From: Alphaproteobacteria bacterium
GTDB taxonomy: Bacteria; Pseudomonadota; Alphaproteobacteria; Micropepsales; Micropepsaceae
Reading direction: 5' to 3'
Assembly: GCA_025350465.1 (NCBI GenBank)
Contig: JANXXU010000041.1
Coordinates: 1 to 64,000 of the forward strand
DNA length: 64,000 nt
Each line of letters opens with the position of its first letter. Within the stretch, counting starts at the first letter, position 1. The position numbers were made by a program, and so were the translations under genes. The notes under the pieces are model-generated. The model saw nothing but the letters and a program-made list of their open reading frames with translations, made no database searches and was not told where the DNA came from. Positions 54,858-63,670 of the stretch are shown piece by piece.

Positions 54858-55532
54858 TCAAAACCCTTGCAGTACTGCGAACTCGCTGAGCGGCGCACGT
54901 TCGGCGTGCCACCGATTGATGGGATGGCTCGTGTCCATATGGCCAAGGGCCAGACCACAGAACAGCATCAACTCTGGTGGCATTCCGACGAATGCTCTCA
55001 CGGTGCGGGGCCAAAGTGCCCACGATTCCAACGGGGCCGTATGAAGACCATGCTCGCGTGCCAAAAGCATGACCGACATGATGTACATCCCCAAATCCGA
55101 CCGCTGGCCTTGCTGCATGCCCCGGTCGATCGCGAAGAACATTCCGACGGGAGCGCCGAAGAAAGCAAAATTCTGCGCGAAGCGTTCCATTTCGCCGACC
55201 ACATCGTCGCGCGTGACGCCAATGGCCGCATACATGTCCGCGCCGACCTTGGATCGCCGCGATTTGTATGGTTCCTTCATGACGGGCGGATAGATCTGAT
55301 ACTCCGTGGCGCCGTCCGCCAGTTCCCCAGCCGCCACTCTTTCCAGGACGATTGCTTCAAGCCGCGCGAGGTTGTCGCCTGTTAAGGCCCACACGAACTG
55401 TGGCTGTAAATTGCCGCCCGATGGTGCTCTGGAGGCGCCCGCGAGAATCGCCTTAACCGTCGCCTCCGGCACGGGTGTGTCGAGAAAGGCGCGACAAGTG
55501 ATGCGGGTGTCGAGGGCTTCGGAAACGCGCAT
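54858..55532 (-). CDS. Nitroreductase-family flavoprotein
   Basis: The product is 224 residues. ILAGASRAPSGGNLQPQ holds FMN contacts, and the helices with RFAQNFAFFGAPVGMFF and GMYIMSVMLLAREHGL match the nitroreductase fold. These enzymes reduce nitro compounds, quinones or enones with NAD(P)H. It lies about 100 bases upstream of the epimerase gene on the same strand. Confidence 0.88.
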   Translation of the reverse strand: MRVSEALDTRITCRAFLDTPVPEATVKAILAGASRAPSGGNLQPQFVWALTGDNLARLEAIVLERVAAGELADGATEYQIYPPVMKEPYKSRRSKVGADMYAAIGVTRDDVVGEMERFAQNFAFFGAPVGMFFAIDRGMQQGQRSDLGMYIMSVMLLAREHGLHTAPLESWALWPRTVRAFVGMPPELMLFCGLALGHMDTSHPINRWHAERAPLSEFAVLQGF

Positions 55533-55714
55533 TCAGGAGGCCGAACCGATGACGAATATCCGTCCTTGTTAGGTGGCCGTGCACGGACCGACATTGACCT
55601 GGGTCAATCAGCGTCAGGGTCGTCATTGTCTTTGATCTGGATCAAATGTTTCGAGGGCCTACGCCCGGGCGCAAGCATCATGTGACGAGGCGCGCATAAG
55701 GCGCGGTGGTCAAC

Positions 55715-56182
55715 TTACGATGGCGAAGCGGATTCTTTGTAAAGCGACAGCGCAAAGCCGATCAGTGTTGCTGCCAAGATGGCAAGGACGACGGCAGAGC
55801 CGATTTGGGAGCCGGGAGTTCCAGACCTGGCGATGGGGTGCACCAGTAGGATCGCCTTGTTGGCGAATTGCTGGATCACCAGCAGGAGGTACGTGAACGG
55901 AATCATCGCGCGATAGCGGATCAGCACGACGACCCCTTGCAGGGCGAGCAACAATTGGAATAACCCCAGGAGCGCGAACAGGGCAACGACGGTTTGCGCA
56001 CCGCCGGCGCTGAAGCTGTCGAGAGGAATCCCATCGGCGGATGTCGCGATATAGCGGGTGTAGACGATGGAGTTCACGCCGATCGTCAACTTCACCAGGA
56101 CAACCGGGACGAAGAGCAGAATTGCGAGCCAGTGGCCGCGAAAATTGTTATCGATCTGCTTGGGAAAGATGCGGGCGAGCAT
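55715..56182 (-). CDS. Four-helix hypothetical membrane protein
   Basis: The product is 155 residues with four hydrophobic segments (AILLFVPVVLVKLTIG, VVALFALLGLFQLLLAL, IPFTYLLLVIQQFA and AVVLAILAATLIGFALSL). I recognise no family. It is probably an inner-membrane protein. It lies 15 bases downstream of an SDR gene on the same strand and may share its transcript. Confidence 0.75.
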   Translation of the reverse strand: MLARIFPKQIDNNFRGHWLAILLFVPVVLVKLTIGVNSIVYTRYIATSADGIPLDSFSAGGAQTVVALFALLGLFQLLLALQGVVVLIRYRAMIPFTYLLLVIQQFANKAILLVHPIARSGTPGSQIGSAVVLAILAATLIGFALSLYKESASPS

Positions 56183-56197
56183 GCGTGTCTCCTGGGT

Positions 56198-56962
56198 TCA
56201 ACCGCGATACTTCCGGTTCAGCTTGCGCATGCCGGCGATCCAGCGGTTGTAATCGCCCGTCTTGCGCCGCATGTAGTCGAGCACTTCGGGATGCGGCAAA
56301 ACGAGGAAGTCTTCGGCCTCGATCGCGCGCACGCAGGCCTGCGCCACCTCATCGGGCTCCATCATGCCGTCGATCGAGGCGACGCCGTCAGGATTGCCGG
56401 CGGTCATCGCGGTGCGCACGGCTTGCGGGCAGAGCACCGACACCTTGATCCCCTGATCGCCGTGGGTGATGGCGAGCCATTCGGCGAGACCGACGGCCGC
56501 GTGCTTGGTGACGGCATATGGCGCCGAGCCGATCTGCGACAAGAGCCCCGCGGCCGACGCCGTGTTGAGCAAATAGCCGCCGCCGCGCGCGATCATGCGC
56601 GGCACGAGATGGCGCGCGGCCCACACATGCGCCATCACGTTGACGTCCCAAATGCGAGCCCACGCGTCGTTCGGGGCCTCCGCGCCGCCGCCGATGCCGA
56701 TGCCGGCGTTGGAGCAGAAAAGATCGATCGGCCCGTGGTCGGCTTCAACGCGTTCGATCAGATGCGCGATGTCGCTTTCCTTGGCGACGTTGGTCTCGAA
56801 GGCCACACCGCCGATCTCCGTCGCAACCGCGCGCGCGCCGGCGCCGTTGATATCCGAACACACGACGAGCTTTGCGCCCTCCTTGGCGAAGCGCTGCGCC
56901 AGAGCGCGCCCGATGCCGCTCGCCGCACCCGTTATGACGATGATCCGATCCTTCAGCTGCAT
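56198..56962 (-). CDS. Short-chain dehydrogenase/reductase
   Basis: The product is 254 residues. TGAASGIGRA binds NAD(P), NAGIG follows, Ser lies in LNTASAAG and catalytic Tyr/Lys in YAVTKHA. It is a classical SDR with unknown substrate. ATG 56962 is chosen; a longer in-frame start at 57019 has a basic, non-SDR N-terminus. Confidence 0.9.
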   Translation of the reverse strand: MQLKDRIIVITGAASGIGRALAQRFAKEGAKLVVCSDINGAGARAVATEIGGVAFETNVAKESDIAHLIERVEADHGPIDLFCSNAGIGIGGGAEAPNDAWARIWDVNVMAHVWAARHLVPRMIARGGGYLLNTASAAGLLSQIGSAPYAVTKHAAVGLAEWLAITHGDQGIKVSVLCPQAVRTAMTAGNPDGVASIDGMMEPDEVAQACVRAIEAEDFLVLPHPEVLDYMRRKTGDYNRWIAGMRKLNRKYRG

Positions 56963-57206
56963 CGCGCGCTCGCCTTCTGTTAGCCAAAGCCAGTATCGCC
57001 GCGCGCGTCTGGAGCACAAGCGCGAACCCGATGGCCGTCAATTGCCCGCGACCGGGACCTAAACTGATGTGCGGCGCCGCCTGCGGTCCAATGGGTTCTG
57101 CGGTCCCGCTCAGGGTCTGGTATATCCAACGGTAGGATACCTCATCGATTCAGACCGGCACGTCATGCGGCGACTTTGCTTTGCCTTTTTACCGGAAAGA
57201 ACAAAA

Positions 57207-58127
57207 ATGAAAGCAAGTAGGATTTTCGCCCTGGCTGTTGGCGCAATGCTGGCGGCAACGGTGGCGTGCGCCGGCGAAATCACGGTCGTCAGCAATGTCG
57301 GCGGGCCTGAGGGGCCGCTCTTCGTCGACGGCAATCTCTATTATGTGGGCTGGGTCTCCAACACACTTTCGAAGTGGGACGGCAAGACCAGCATGGTGCT
57401 CAACGATGCGCCGGGCTGCGGCCATAACGGCTTGGCGCTCACGAAGCAAAAAACTTTCTTGATCGCCTGCACAAACGATCCCGGCGCCATCATCGAAGTC
57501 GATATGACGGGTAAGCAGCTGCGCAAGTGGGATACCGACAGCAACGACAAGAAATTAGAGGGCGGCATCAACGACGTTGTGGTGACCGCCAACGGAGGCG
57601 CCTACGCCACAATCTTCGGCCCGTATGTCGGCCTGCCGACCGGCGTGATCGGGCGCATCCTCTATCTCGCGCCCGGCAGTCAGAAATGGGTGGAGGTCGC
57701 CGATGACCTCAATTACGCCAACGGGATCGGCGTCTCGCCGGACCAAAAAACCCTCTACGTCAGCCAAACCGTCGGCAATTGCATCTTGAAATTCACGATC
57801 GACGCGGACGGCTCGTTGAGCCACAGAACGAATTTTGCCCTGCTGAATGTTCTCGTCAGGAACAGGGTCGAGTCTTGGTGGCTGGGACCTGACAGCATGA
57901 AGATCGACGCAAAGGGCAACATCTATGTCGCGCAGTGGTTCGGCGGCAAAATCTTGAAGCTGTCCGCCGAGGGCAAACTGCTCCACGTCTTCAAAATCGC
58001 CGCCGGTTACGGCACGACAAACGTCGCCTTCGGCGAGGGCGAGCGGGACTTGTATGTGAGCGTGGTGAAGGATCCCAACGACGCAAAAGCCGTGGGCCGG
58101 ATCGTCAAGATCCCGAATGTTAACTAG
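57207..58127 (+). CDS. Secreted SMP-30/gluconolactonase-like beta-propeller
   Basis: The product is 306 residues. A signal peptide ends at VACAGE. The six-bladed propeller shows GPEGPLFVDGNLYYVGW, YANGIGVSPDQKTLYVS, DSMKIDAKGNIYVAQW and VAFGEGERDLYVS. Such proteins are calcium-dependent lactonases. A GGAAAG site precedes ATG 57207. It converges on the phosphate transporter gene, 12 bases away. An imperfect inverted repeat (GGTATATCC and GGATACC, about 57119-57141) lies upstream. Confidence 0.88.
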   Translation: MKASRIFALAVGAMLAATVACAGEITVVSNVGGPEGPLFVDGNLYYVGWVSNTLSKWDGKTSMVLNDAPGCGHNGLALTKQKTFLIACTNDPGAIIEVDMTGKQLRKWDTDSNDKKLEGGINDVVVTANGGAYATIFGPYVGLPTGVIGRILYLAPGSQKWVEVADDLNYANGIGVSPDQKTLYVSQTVGNCILKFTIDADGSLSHRTNFALLNVLVRNRVESWWLGPDSMKIDAKGNIYVAQWFGGKILKLSAEGKLLHVFKIAAGYGTTNVAFGEGERDLYVSVVKDPNDAKAVGRIVKIPNVN

Positions 58128-58139
58128 CCTTCGGCGAAC

Positions 58140-59144
58140 CTAAAACAACGCCGCCGCGACCCAATAAGCCACCGCCGCGATGATCGCCGACGCCGGCATC
58201 GTAATGACCCAGGCAATCACGATGCCGCGCGCGACGCCCCAGCGCACCGCCGAGGTGCGGCGCGCGGCGCCGACGCCGATGATGGCGCCGGTGATCGTGT
58301 GAGTGGTAGAGACCGGGATGCCCAGATAGGTCGCGCCGAAGAGCGTGGCGGCGCCCGCGGTTTCGGCGCAAAAGCCCTGCACCGGCGACAGCCGCGTGAT
58401 CTTGGAGCCCATGGTGTGAACGATGCGCCAGCCGCCGAACAACGTGCCGAGAGCCATGGCCATCTGGCACGCGAGCACCACCCACAACGGAACGTGGAAC
58501 GCAGCTCCCGAGGGCCCGTGCGCATAAAGCAGCGCCGCGATGATGCCCATCGTCTTTTGCGCGTCGTTGCCGCCATGGCCGAGCGAGTAGAGCGACGCCG
58601 AGACGAATTGCAGTTTGCGAAAAACGGCGTCTGCGAACGCCGGCGTCGCGCGCACGAACGTCCAGGAGACGGCGAGAACGAGAAGCAAAGCGAGAACGAC
58701 GCCGCTCATGGGCGAGAGCACGATCGCCGCCAAGGTCTTACTCAGGCCGGCCCAGACGATCGCTCCGAAGCCGGCCTTAGCGATACCGGCGCCGACGATG
58801 CCGCCGATCAGCGCGTGAGAGCTCGAAGAGGGAATGCCGGCAAGCCAGGTGACGACGTTCCAGACGATCGCGCCGAAGAGCGCGCCGAAAATGACGGCGT
58901 CGTCGATCAGATCGGGGGCCACGATCCCCGAGCCCACTGTCATCGCCACATGCAGCCCGAAGAACAGGAAGGCGACGAAGTTGAAGAAGGCCGCCCAGGC
59001 GACGGCCAATTGCGGCTTCAATACTCGGGTCGAGACGATCGTTGCAATCGAATTGGCGGCGTCGTGCAGGCCGTTGAGGAAATCGAAGACGAGCGCCACG
59101 CCAATCAGCACGACAAGCGAAAGAGCGACGCCACCGATTTCCAT
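58140..59144 (-). CDS. PiT-family inorganic phosphate transporter
   Basis: The product is 334 residues with about ten membrane segments. The duplicated PiT signature appears as FDFLNGLHDAANSIAT near the N-terminus and LGHGGNDAQKTMG in the second half. It imports phosphate, usually with a cation. The start at 59144 lies 13 bases after the stop of the DUF47 gene, its usual partner. Confidence 0.94.
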   Translation of the reverse strand: MEIGGVALSLVVLIGVALVFDFLNGLHDAANSIATIVSTRVLKPQLAVAWAAFFNFVAFLFFGLHVAMTVGSGIVAPDLIDDAVIFGALFGAIVWNVVTWLAGIPSSSSHALIGGIVGAGIAKAGFGAIVWAGLSKTLAAIVLSPMSGVVLALLLVLAVSWTFVRATPAFADAVFRKLQFVSASLYSLGHGGNDAQKTMGIIAALLYAHGPSGAAFHVPLWVVLACQMAMALGTLFGGWRIVHTMGSKITRLSPVQGFCAETAGAATLFGATYLGIPVSTTHTITGAIIGVGAARRTSAVRWGVARGIVIAWVITMPASAIIAAVAYWVAAALF

Positions 59145-59157
59145 GGTGCGGGCCGCT

Positions 59158-59802
59158 TTAGAGATGTTCGATGACGAGACCGCTGATGCGGTTCGCCACG
59201 TCTTCAAGTCGATCGGAGACCTTTTCCAAATGGTCGTAGATCTCCGCGCCTCTGATATAGGCCATGGCGTCGCCGCGCGCAGGGCCCTGCAGCAGACCTT
59301 TAAGTCCGTTGAGATGGACCTGATCGGATTGCTCTTCGATGCGCACGATCTCCTCGGTGATCACGTTTAGGCGCGGCGCGTTGGTTCGCATCGAGCGCAG
59401 AAGCGGGATGGCCTGACCCACGAGCGCGGTCGCCTTGACGATGAGGTTGCCCAACTCGCGCATCGGCGCTTCGAACTCGGCGACGTCGAACAACATGACG
59501 GCCTTGGCCGTTTTGTTCATCTGATCGATCGCATCGTCCATGGAATTGATGAGGCCGCGGATGTCGCCGCGGTCGAAGGGGGTGATGAACGTGCGGCGGA
59601 TCGCCTGCAAAACTTCATGCGTCACGAGATCGGCCTCGTGCTCTTGGTCGGTGATCTTGGCGCAGATTTCCTTGACCCTCACGCCGCCGTCGAGCATCTC
59701 GCGCAGCGACAGCGACCCGGCGATCAGGCAGTGCGCATGCCGTTCGAACATGTCGAAAAATCGCTCTTCGTGCGGCATCAGCCGGTAAAACCACCCCAGC
59801 AT
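59158..59802 (-). CDS. DUF47/PhoU-like regulatory protein of the PiT transporter
   Basis: The product is 214 residues, all helical. DQEHEADLVTHEVLQ, TPFDRGDIRGLINSMDDAID and HLEKVSDRLEDVANRI are typical of the TIGR00153/DUF47 family, two PhoU-like bundles that bind metals. It is co-transcribed with and probably controls the phosphate transporter. Confidence 0.94.
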   Translation of the reverse strand: MLGWFYRLMPHEERFFDMFERHAHCLIAGSLSLREMLDGGVRVKEICAKITDQEHEADLVTHEVLQAIRRTFITPFDRGDIRGLINSMDDAIDQMNKTAKAVMLFDVAEFEAPMRELGNLIVKATALVGQAIPLLRSMRTNAPRLNVITEEIVRIEEQSDQVHLNGLKGLLQGPARGDAMAYIRGAEIYDHLEKVSDRLEDVANRISGLVIEHL

Positions 59803-59987
59803 CGTTTACCCTCTTGTCGGCACGGGTCCTGAGAGAATCGGCGATTCCTCCCGTGGCCGGCGGCATGTCTAACGATTGGCGAGGGCCGCGTCATCTTGGG
59901 CATCGTCGCCGCCAAGTTCTGCCGCATAGCTGCCGCAATCCCGCCAAACGGCTCGTGCTCCGTGGGGACTCCCTGCGAGGTGAACCC

Positions 59988-60521
59988 ATGACACGCGTTT
60001 TCCTGTTTTCCGTGGCGCTCTTGAGCGCAGCCTTCGCCACCGTGGCGAGCGCCGAACCCAATGCGCCGTCGCAAGCTCAACAGCGCGCGAGCACTGAAGG
60101 CCAAGTCGATTATGTCGGTTTCCAATCATTGACGCAGGAGGTTCACGCCTATCGCGCCGGCCGCCTCGTCAGTCTCGCGCAATTCCAGGCGATGGCGCAG
60201 GCGCCCCACACGATTATCCTCGATGCGCGCTCGGCCGCCGCTTACGCCCAAGGCCATATCGACGGCGCGCTCAATCTTAGTCTCACCGACTTTACTGCGC
60301 CGGCGCTTGCCGCCGCGATCGCCGATCCGGCGACGCGCATTCTCATTTATTGCAACAACAATTTCGCCAACAACGCGCCGCCCGTCATGCTCAAGAGCGC
60401 TCCGCTCGCGCTCAACATTCAGACTTTCATCAATCTCTACGGCTACGGCTATCGCAACGTCTACGAATTGGGCGAGGTCGTGAACTTCGACGACCCGCAG
60501 GTGCACTGGGTGCGCGCGTAG
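59988..60521 (+). CDS. Periplasmic rhodanese-like protein
   Basis: The product is 177 residues from ATG 59988, with GAGGTGA upstream. A signal peptide ends at TVASA. The rhodanese fold is seen in TIILDARSAAAYAQGHIDGALNL and the active-site strand ILIYCNNNFANNAPP. The catalytic Cys is present, but the loop after it is Asn-rich and longer than the six residues of a classic rhodanese, so sulfur transfer is uncertain. Confidence 0.85.
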   Translation: MTRVFLFSVALLSAAFATVASAEPNAPSQAQQRASTEGQVDYVGFQSLTQEVHAYRAGRLVSLAQFQAMAQAPHTIILDARSAAAYAQGHIDGALNLSLTDFTAPALAAAIADPATRILIYCNNNFANNAPPVMLKSAPLALNIQTFINLYGYGYRNVYELGEVVNFDDPQVHWVRA

Positions 60522-61021
60522 CGGTATCTTCCCCCCTTGCGGGGCTATGGCATTCACACAAGTGATTCTGTCGTCAGTGCCGATCAAGACCATCGCGGGT
60601 CCGAGCTCTCGCTGGTACCGCCCCCGCTGTGGGGCGGTCGATACAGTCGAGGGCGCCTAAGCGACCGAGGACGGATGGGGTGGGGGGCAGCCCGAGAAGA
60701 TTGAACCACAAGACACACCAAGCCGCTCTGCCTCTTCATGACCTTTGTGGCCTTCGTGGTTCATATCTTTTTCAGAGCGCAACCGTCCTCCCACCCGAAC
60801 CGATTTCGTGCGTCCCGCCCGACATACGGTTCGACCGCCCCACAGCGGGGGCGGTAACAGCGAGAATCATTTCCCTGAATGCCGTAGCCTTGCGGGGGAA
60901 GATAAGAAGTGGCGTCGCGCCCCAATTGCCCGCGTTACGTCGTAATTAGAGGCCCTTGTCACCGCCATCGCACGGCGTCAAATACACCTCACACGCAACT
61001 CTCGCCGAACGGAGCCAATGC
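60522..61021. other. Intergenic region holding a nested palindromic element
   Basis: No convincing gene is present in these 500 bases. Most of it is taken up by the nested inverted repeats annotated separately. The translation start of the glutathione transferase at 61022 has a CGGAGCC site near the right end. Confidence 0.6.
60525..60904. repeat. Nested inverted-repeat element of about 380 bases
   Basis: Outer arms (60525-60556 and 60876-60904) are imperfectly complementary. Middle arms (60609-60641 and 60831-60863) match over 33 bases with one mismatch. An inner pair (TTGAACCAC at 60701-60709 with CGTGGTTCA at 60755-60763) lies inside. It has no open frame. It resembles a miniature inverted-repeat element or two converging palindromic units; origin is inferred. 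Confidence 0.6.
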
Positions 61022-61882
61022 ATGGCCGACGCGCCAGCTTACACGCCGCCCAAAGTCTGGGCCTGGAATAAGGATAACGGCGGGCGTTTTGCCAACATCA
61101 ACCGGCCGACCGCGGGCGCGACGCACGAGAAAGAACTGCAGGTCGGGCGCCATCCGTTTCAGCTCTATTCGCTGGCGACGCCGAATGGCGTGAAGGTGAC
61201 CGTGATGCTCGAAGAGCTGCTGGCGCGCGGCCACAAGGGCGCGGAGTACGATGCCTGGCTCATCAACATCAGCGGCGGCGATCAGTTCGGCTCGGGCTTT
61301 GTCGCGGTGAACCCCAACTCAAAAATCCCCGCCTTGCTCGATCGTTCGACGCCGACGCCCACTCGCATTTTCGAATCGGGTGCGATCCTTGTTTATCTCG
61401 CGGAGAAGTTCGGCGAATTCTTGCCGACCGACCCTTCGAAGCGCGCCGAGTGCCTGTCGTGGCTCTTCTGGCAAATGGGCGCGACGCCTTATCTGGGCGG
61501 CGGGCTCGGGCACTTCTATGCCTATGCGCCCATCAAGATCGAGTACGCCATCGACCGTTTCGCGATGGAGGTGAAACGCCAGCTCGACGTGCTCGACCGC
61601 CAATTGAGCGCGAACGAATACATCGCCGGCGCGGACTACACGATCGCCGACATGGCGATCTGGCCTTGGTACGGCGCGCTCGTGAAGGGCCTGCTCTACG
61701 AGGCGGGCGAATTCTTGAGCGTACAGGAATACAAGCACGTCAACCGCTGGACCGACGCGATCGCCACGCGTCCCGCCGTGCAGCGCGGCCGCATGGTCAA
61801 CCGCGCCTGGGGCGAGCCCTCCAGCCAACTCCCCGAACGCCACGACGCGAGCGATTTCCAAAAACCCAAAGCGGCGGAGTGA
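61022..61882 (+). CDS. YghU-like glutathione-dependent disulfide-bond oxidoreductase
   Basis: The product is 286 residues. An N-terminal extension (YTPPKVWAWNKDNGGRFANINRPTAGATHEKEL in part: VWAWNKDNGG) is the hallmark of Nu-class YghU/YfcG transferases. The thioredoxin-like domain has NPNSKIPALLD and FESGAILVYLAEK, and the helical domain YIAGADYTIADMAIWPW. It uses glutathione to reduce disulfides or peroxides. A GGAGCC site lies before ATG 61022. Confidence 0.93.
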   Translation: MADAPAYTPPKVWAWNKDNGGRFANINRPTAGATHEKELQVGRHPFQLYSLATPNGVKVTVMLEELLARGHKGAEYDAWLINISGGDQFGSGFVAVNPNSKIPALLDRSTPTPTRIFESGAILVYLAEKFGEFLPTDPSKRAECLSWLFWQMGATPYLGGGLGHFYAYAPIKIEYAIDRFAMEVKRQLDVLDRQLSANEYIAGADYTIADMAIWPWYGALVKGLLYEAGEFLSVQEYKHVNRWTDAIATRPAVQRGRMVNRAWGEPSSQLPERHDASDFQKPKAAE

Positions 61883-61904
61883 ATGTAAGATCGGCTTGTT
61901 GGGC

Positions 61905-62855
61905 CTAGCCGCTCGCGCGCGGGTCGCCCGCAACCAGCCGGCCGTTTTCCACCCAACGGGCAAGCGCAGGCGTGAACGCGGCTTTGACCTTGGCATCGTA
62001 GGTCGCCAAATCAGATTTGGCGACGACATCCTGCCAACGGCCGTTCGTGCCTTTGAACAAAAAGCGCGAGGAGCCGCCGTCCCACAGCGCGGCCGCGAAG
62101 TCGACGATTTTGTCGCCGTTCTTTTTCATCGCTTCGAAGCCGGCAGCTTCGATGAGGCTGGGCCAAACCGCCTCGGAGATCTCGATCTCCAAGAACGCGG
62201 CGATGCGGCGCATTTCCCCGCTGAGATCTTTCTTGAGATCGTTGTAATGCACGTGAAGAACGTTGGGCCGCTTGCGTTCCGCCCAATAGCTGCATTCCAT
62301 CGGAAAGAACGACACCGGCTCGGTTTCGCCGACCTCGTTGCGAAGCCATTTGTGAAAGAATTCGCCGGCGTCGTTCGACGCGCGCGGAAACCGGTCGCCG
62401 AACGCCGGATCGTTGAGACTGATCTGGTCTATTATTTCCAAGGCCGCGGCATTGAAATTGGCCAGGTGATTATGCAGCGACATCGCCGCATCGCGGCCGT
62501 CGCGTGCGGTATGGATATATTTGACACCCTCGTAGAGCGGCAGTGCGTCGAGCGGCAGATGCGTTTTGAGAAAGCGGCGATGGGTCTGCGCCTCGGCGAT
62601 CGGCCAAACCGCGCCCTCAGGCAGGAGGAGCCGGAAATCCGGCCACGGCGACATCTCGAACACGGCGCGCGGTTCGCTGTTTCCAAACACCAGCAGGCCG
62701 ACGATGTATTGCGTCCAGGTCGTGCCGCATTTCGAATACGTGCCGATGATGATGTCGTCGGGGCGCGGGCGATAGCCGGTCCAGCGCGCCGCGTCGAAGA
62801 CGCGCGAGCGCGGTTGCGTCAACGCGGGCCGAATTTGTTTCACGCCGTTATTCAT
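61905..62855 (-). CDS. PAPS-dependent sulfotransferase
   Basis: The product is 316 residues. The 5' phosphosulfate loop is GTYSKCGTTWTQY, and the 3' phosphate site is YIHTARDGRDAAMSLHNH. FLKTHLPLDALP precedes the second. This matches cytosolic-type sulfotransferases (family 1), which move sulfate from PAPS to alcohols or phenols. The substrate is unknown. It converges on the glutathione transferase gene. Confidence 0.93.
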   Translation of the reverse strand: MNNGVKQIRPALTQPRSRVFDAARWTGYRPRPDDIIIGTYSKCGTTWTQYIVGLLVFGNSEPRAVFEMSPWPDFRLLLPEGAVWPIAEAQTHRRFLKTHLPLDALPLYEGVKYIHTARDGRDAAMSLHNHLANFNAAALEIIDQISLNDPAFGDRFPRASNDAGEFFHKWLRNEVGETEPVSFFPMECSYWAERKRPNVLHVHYNDLKKDLSGEMRRIAAFLEIEISEAVWPSLIEAAGFEAMKKNGDKIVDFAAALWDGGSSRFLFKGTNGRWQDVVAKSDLATYDAKVKAAFTPALARWVENGRLVAGDPRASG

Positions 62856-63160
62856 AGATTGCCTCGTTTTTTTGCGTAGATTTCTTGCCGGCGTTCGAAG
62901 GAAAATCCTGCATCCGCCAAGTAGTAGCCGTCAGACCGACGCTGGTCGCTGTATTTCTTCCATGCCGGACAAGGGCCGATTTCTGTCGGCACTCGCCTAT
63001 GCCGGCGCCCGGGGGTTGCCGATCGACATCTTCTACGTAGCCGGTAGGCAGATAGTTCAGTTCGCGCTTGCCGGCACTTGGATTGCCAAAGCCACCAGGG
63101 AGGAAAGGGTCAGCGTGGCTGAATTTGTGCGGGGCCCCTGGGCTGGTGTAGACGAGACGC
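62856..63160. other. Intergenic region, no gene seen
   Basis: The roughly 300 bases between the sulfotransferase start and the next forward gene hold a forward open frame that runs on into the next gene in another phase. Its translation has no family motif and looks like a shadow. No repeat or terminator stands out. The region should contain both divergent promoters. Confidence 0.5.
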
Positions 63161-63667
63161 ATGAGTCTGCAAGAAATCGCGGTCATATCCGAGATCGTCA
63201 ACGCGGTCGCGGTGACGCTCACGCTCGTCGTGCTGATCGTCTCCATCCGCCAGAACACGCAGTCGCAAAAAGTGGTGGCCGTCGAGTCGCTCGCGGCCGC
63301 GATCACCTCGATCAACATCCCGGCGATGGAATCGCCGGCACTCGGCGTGGCGCTCATGAAGGTCACGCGCGATTGGGATGCGGCCAGCCGCGACGAGCGG
63401 ATCATCGCGCACTATTTCCTGTTCTGCTATTTCAAGCTCGGCGAACAGGCCTGGTATCAATACAAGGCAAAGGTACTCGACGCAGGTCAATGGTCGGGAT
63501 GGGAGCGCGCCGTGCGCGCGTATTATCATAGCCCCGGCATCCAGCGCGTCTGGTGGCCGAACCGGCGCAACGCCTATTCGCGGGACTTCCAAGCCTATCT
63601 TGCACAAACGACCCCGCCGGTCGACATCGGCACGTTGAGCGATATCTTCGAGCGCCCACCGGCATAA
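63161..63667 (+). CDS. Membrane-anchored hypothetical protein
   Basis: The product is 168 residues. One N-terminal membrane helix (VNAVAVTLTLVVLIVSI) is followed by a polar helical part with YFLFCYFKLGEQAWYQY and HSPGIQRVWWPNRRNAYS. The layout matches small alphaproteobacterial proteins of unknown function with one N-terminal helix. I cannot give a role. It lies 3 bases before the alpha/beta hydrolase gene, so they are likely co-transcribed. Confidence 0.75.
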   Translation: MSLQEIAVISEIVNAVAVTLTLVVLIVSIRQNTQSQKVVAVESLAAAITSINIPAMESPALGVALMKVTRDWDAASRDERIIAHYFLFCYFKLGEQAWYQYKAKVLDAGQWSGWERAVRAYYHSPGIQRVWWPNRRNAYSRDFQAYLAQTTPPVDIGTLSDIFERPPA

Positions 63668-63670
63668 CAC

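Noticed and set aside
62872-63531. Forward open frame of 219 codons overlapping the gene at 63161
   Set aside because: Its second half is the out-of-phase translation of that gene and it lacks any family motif.
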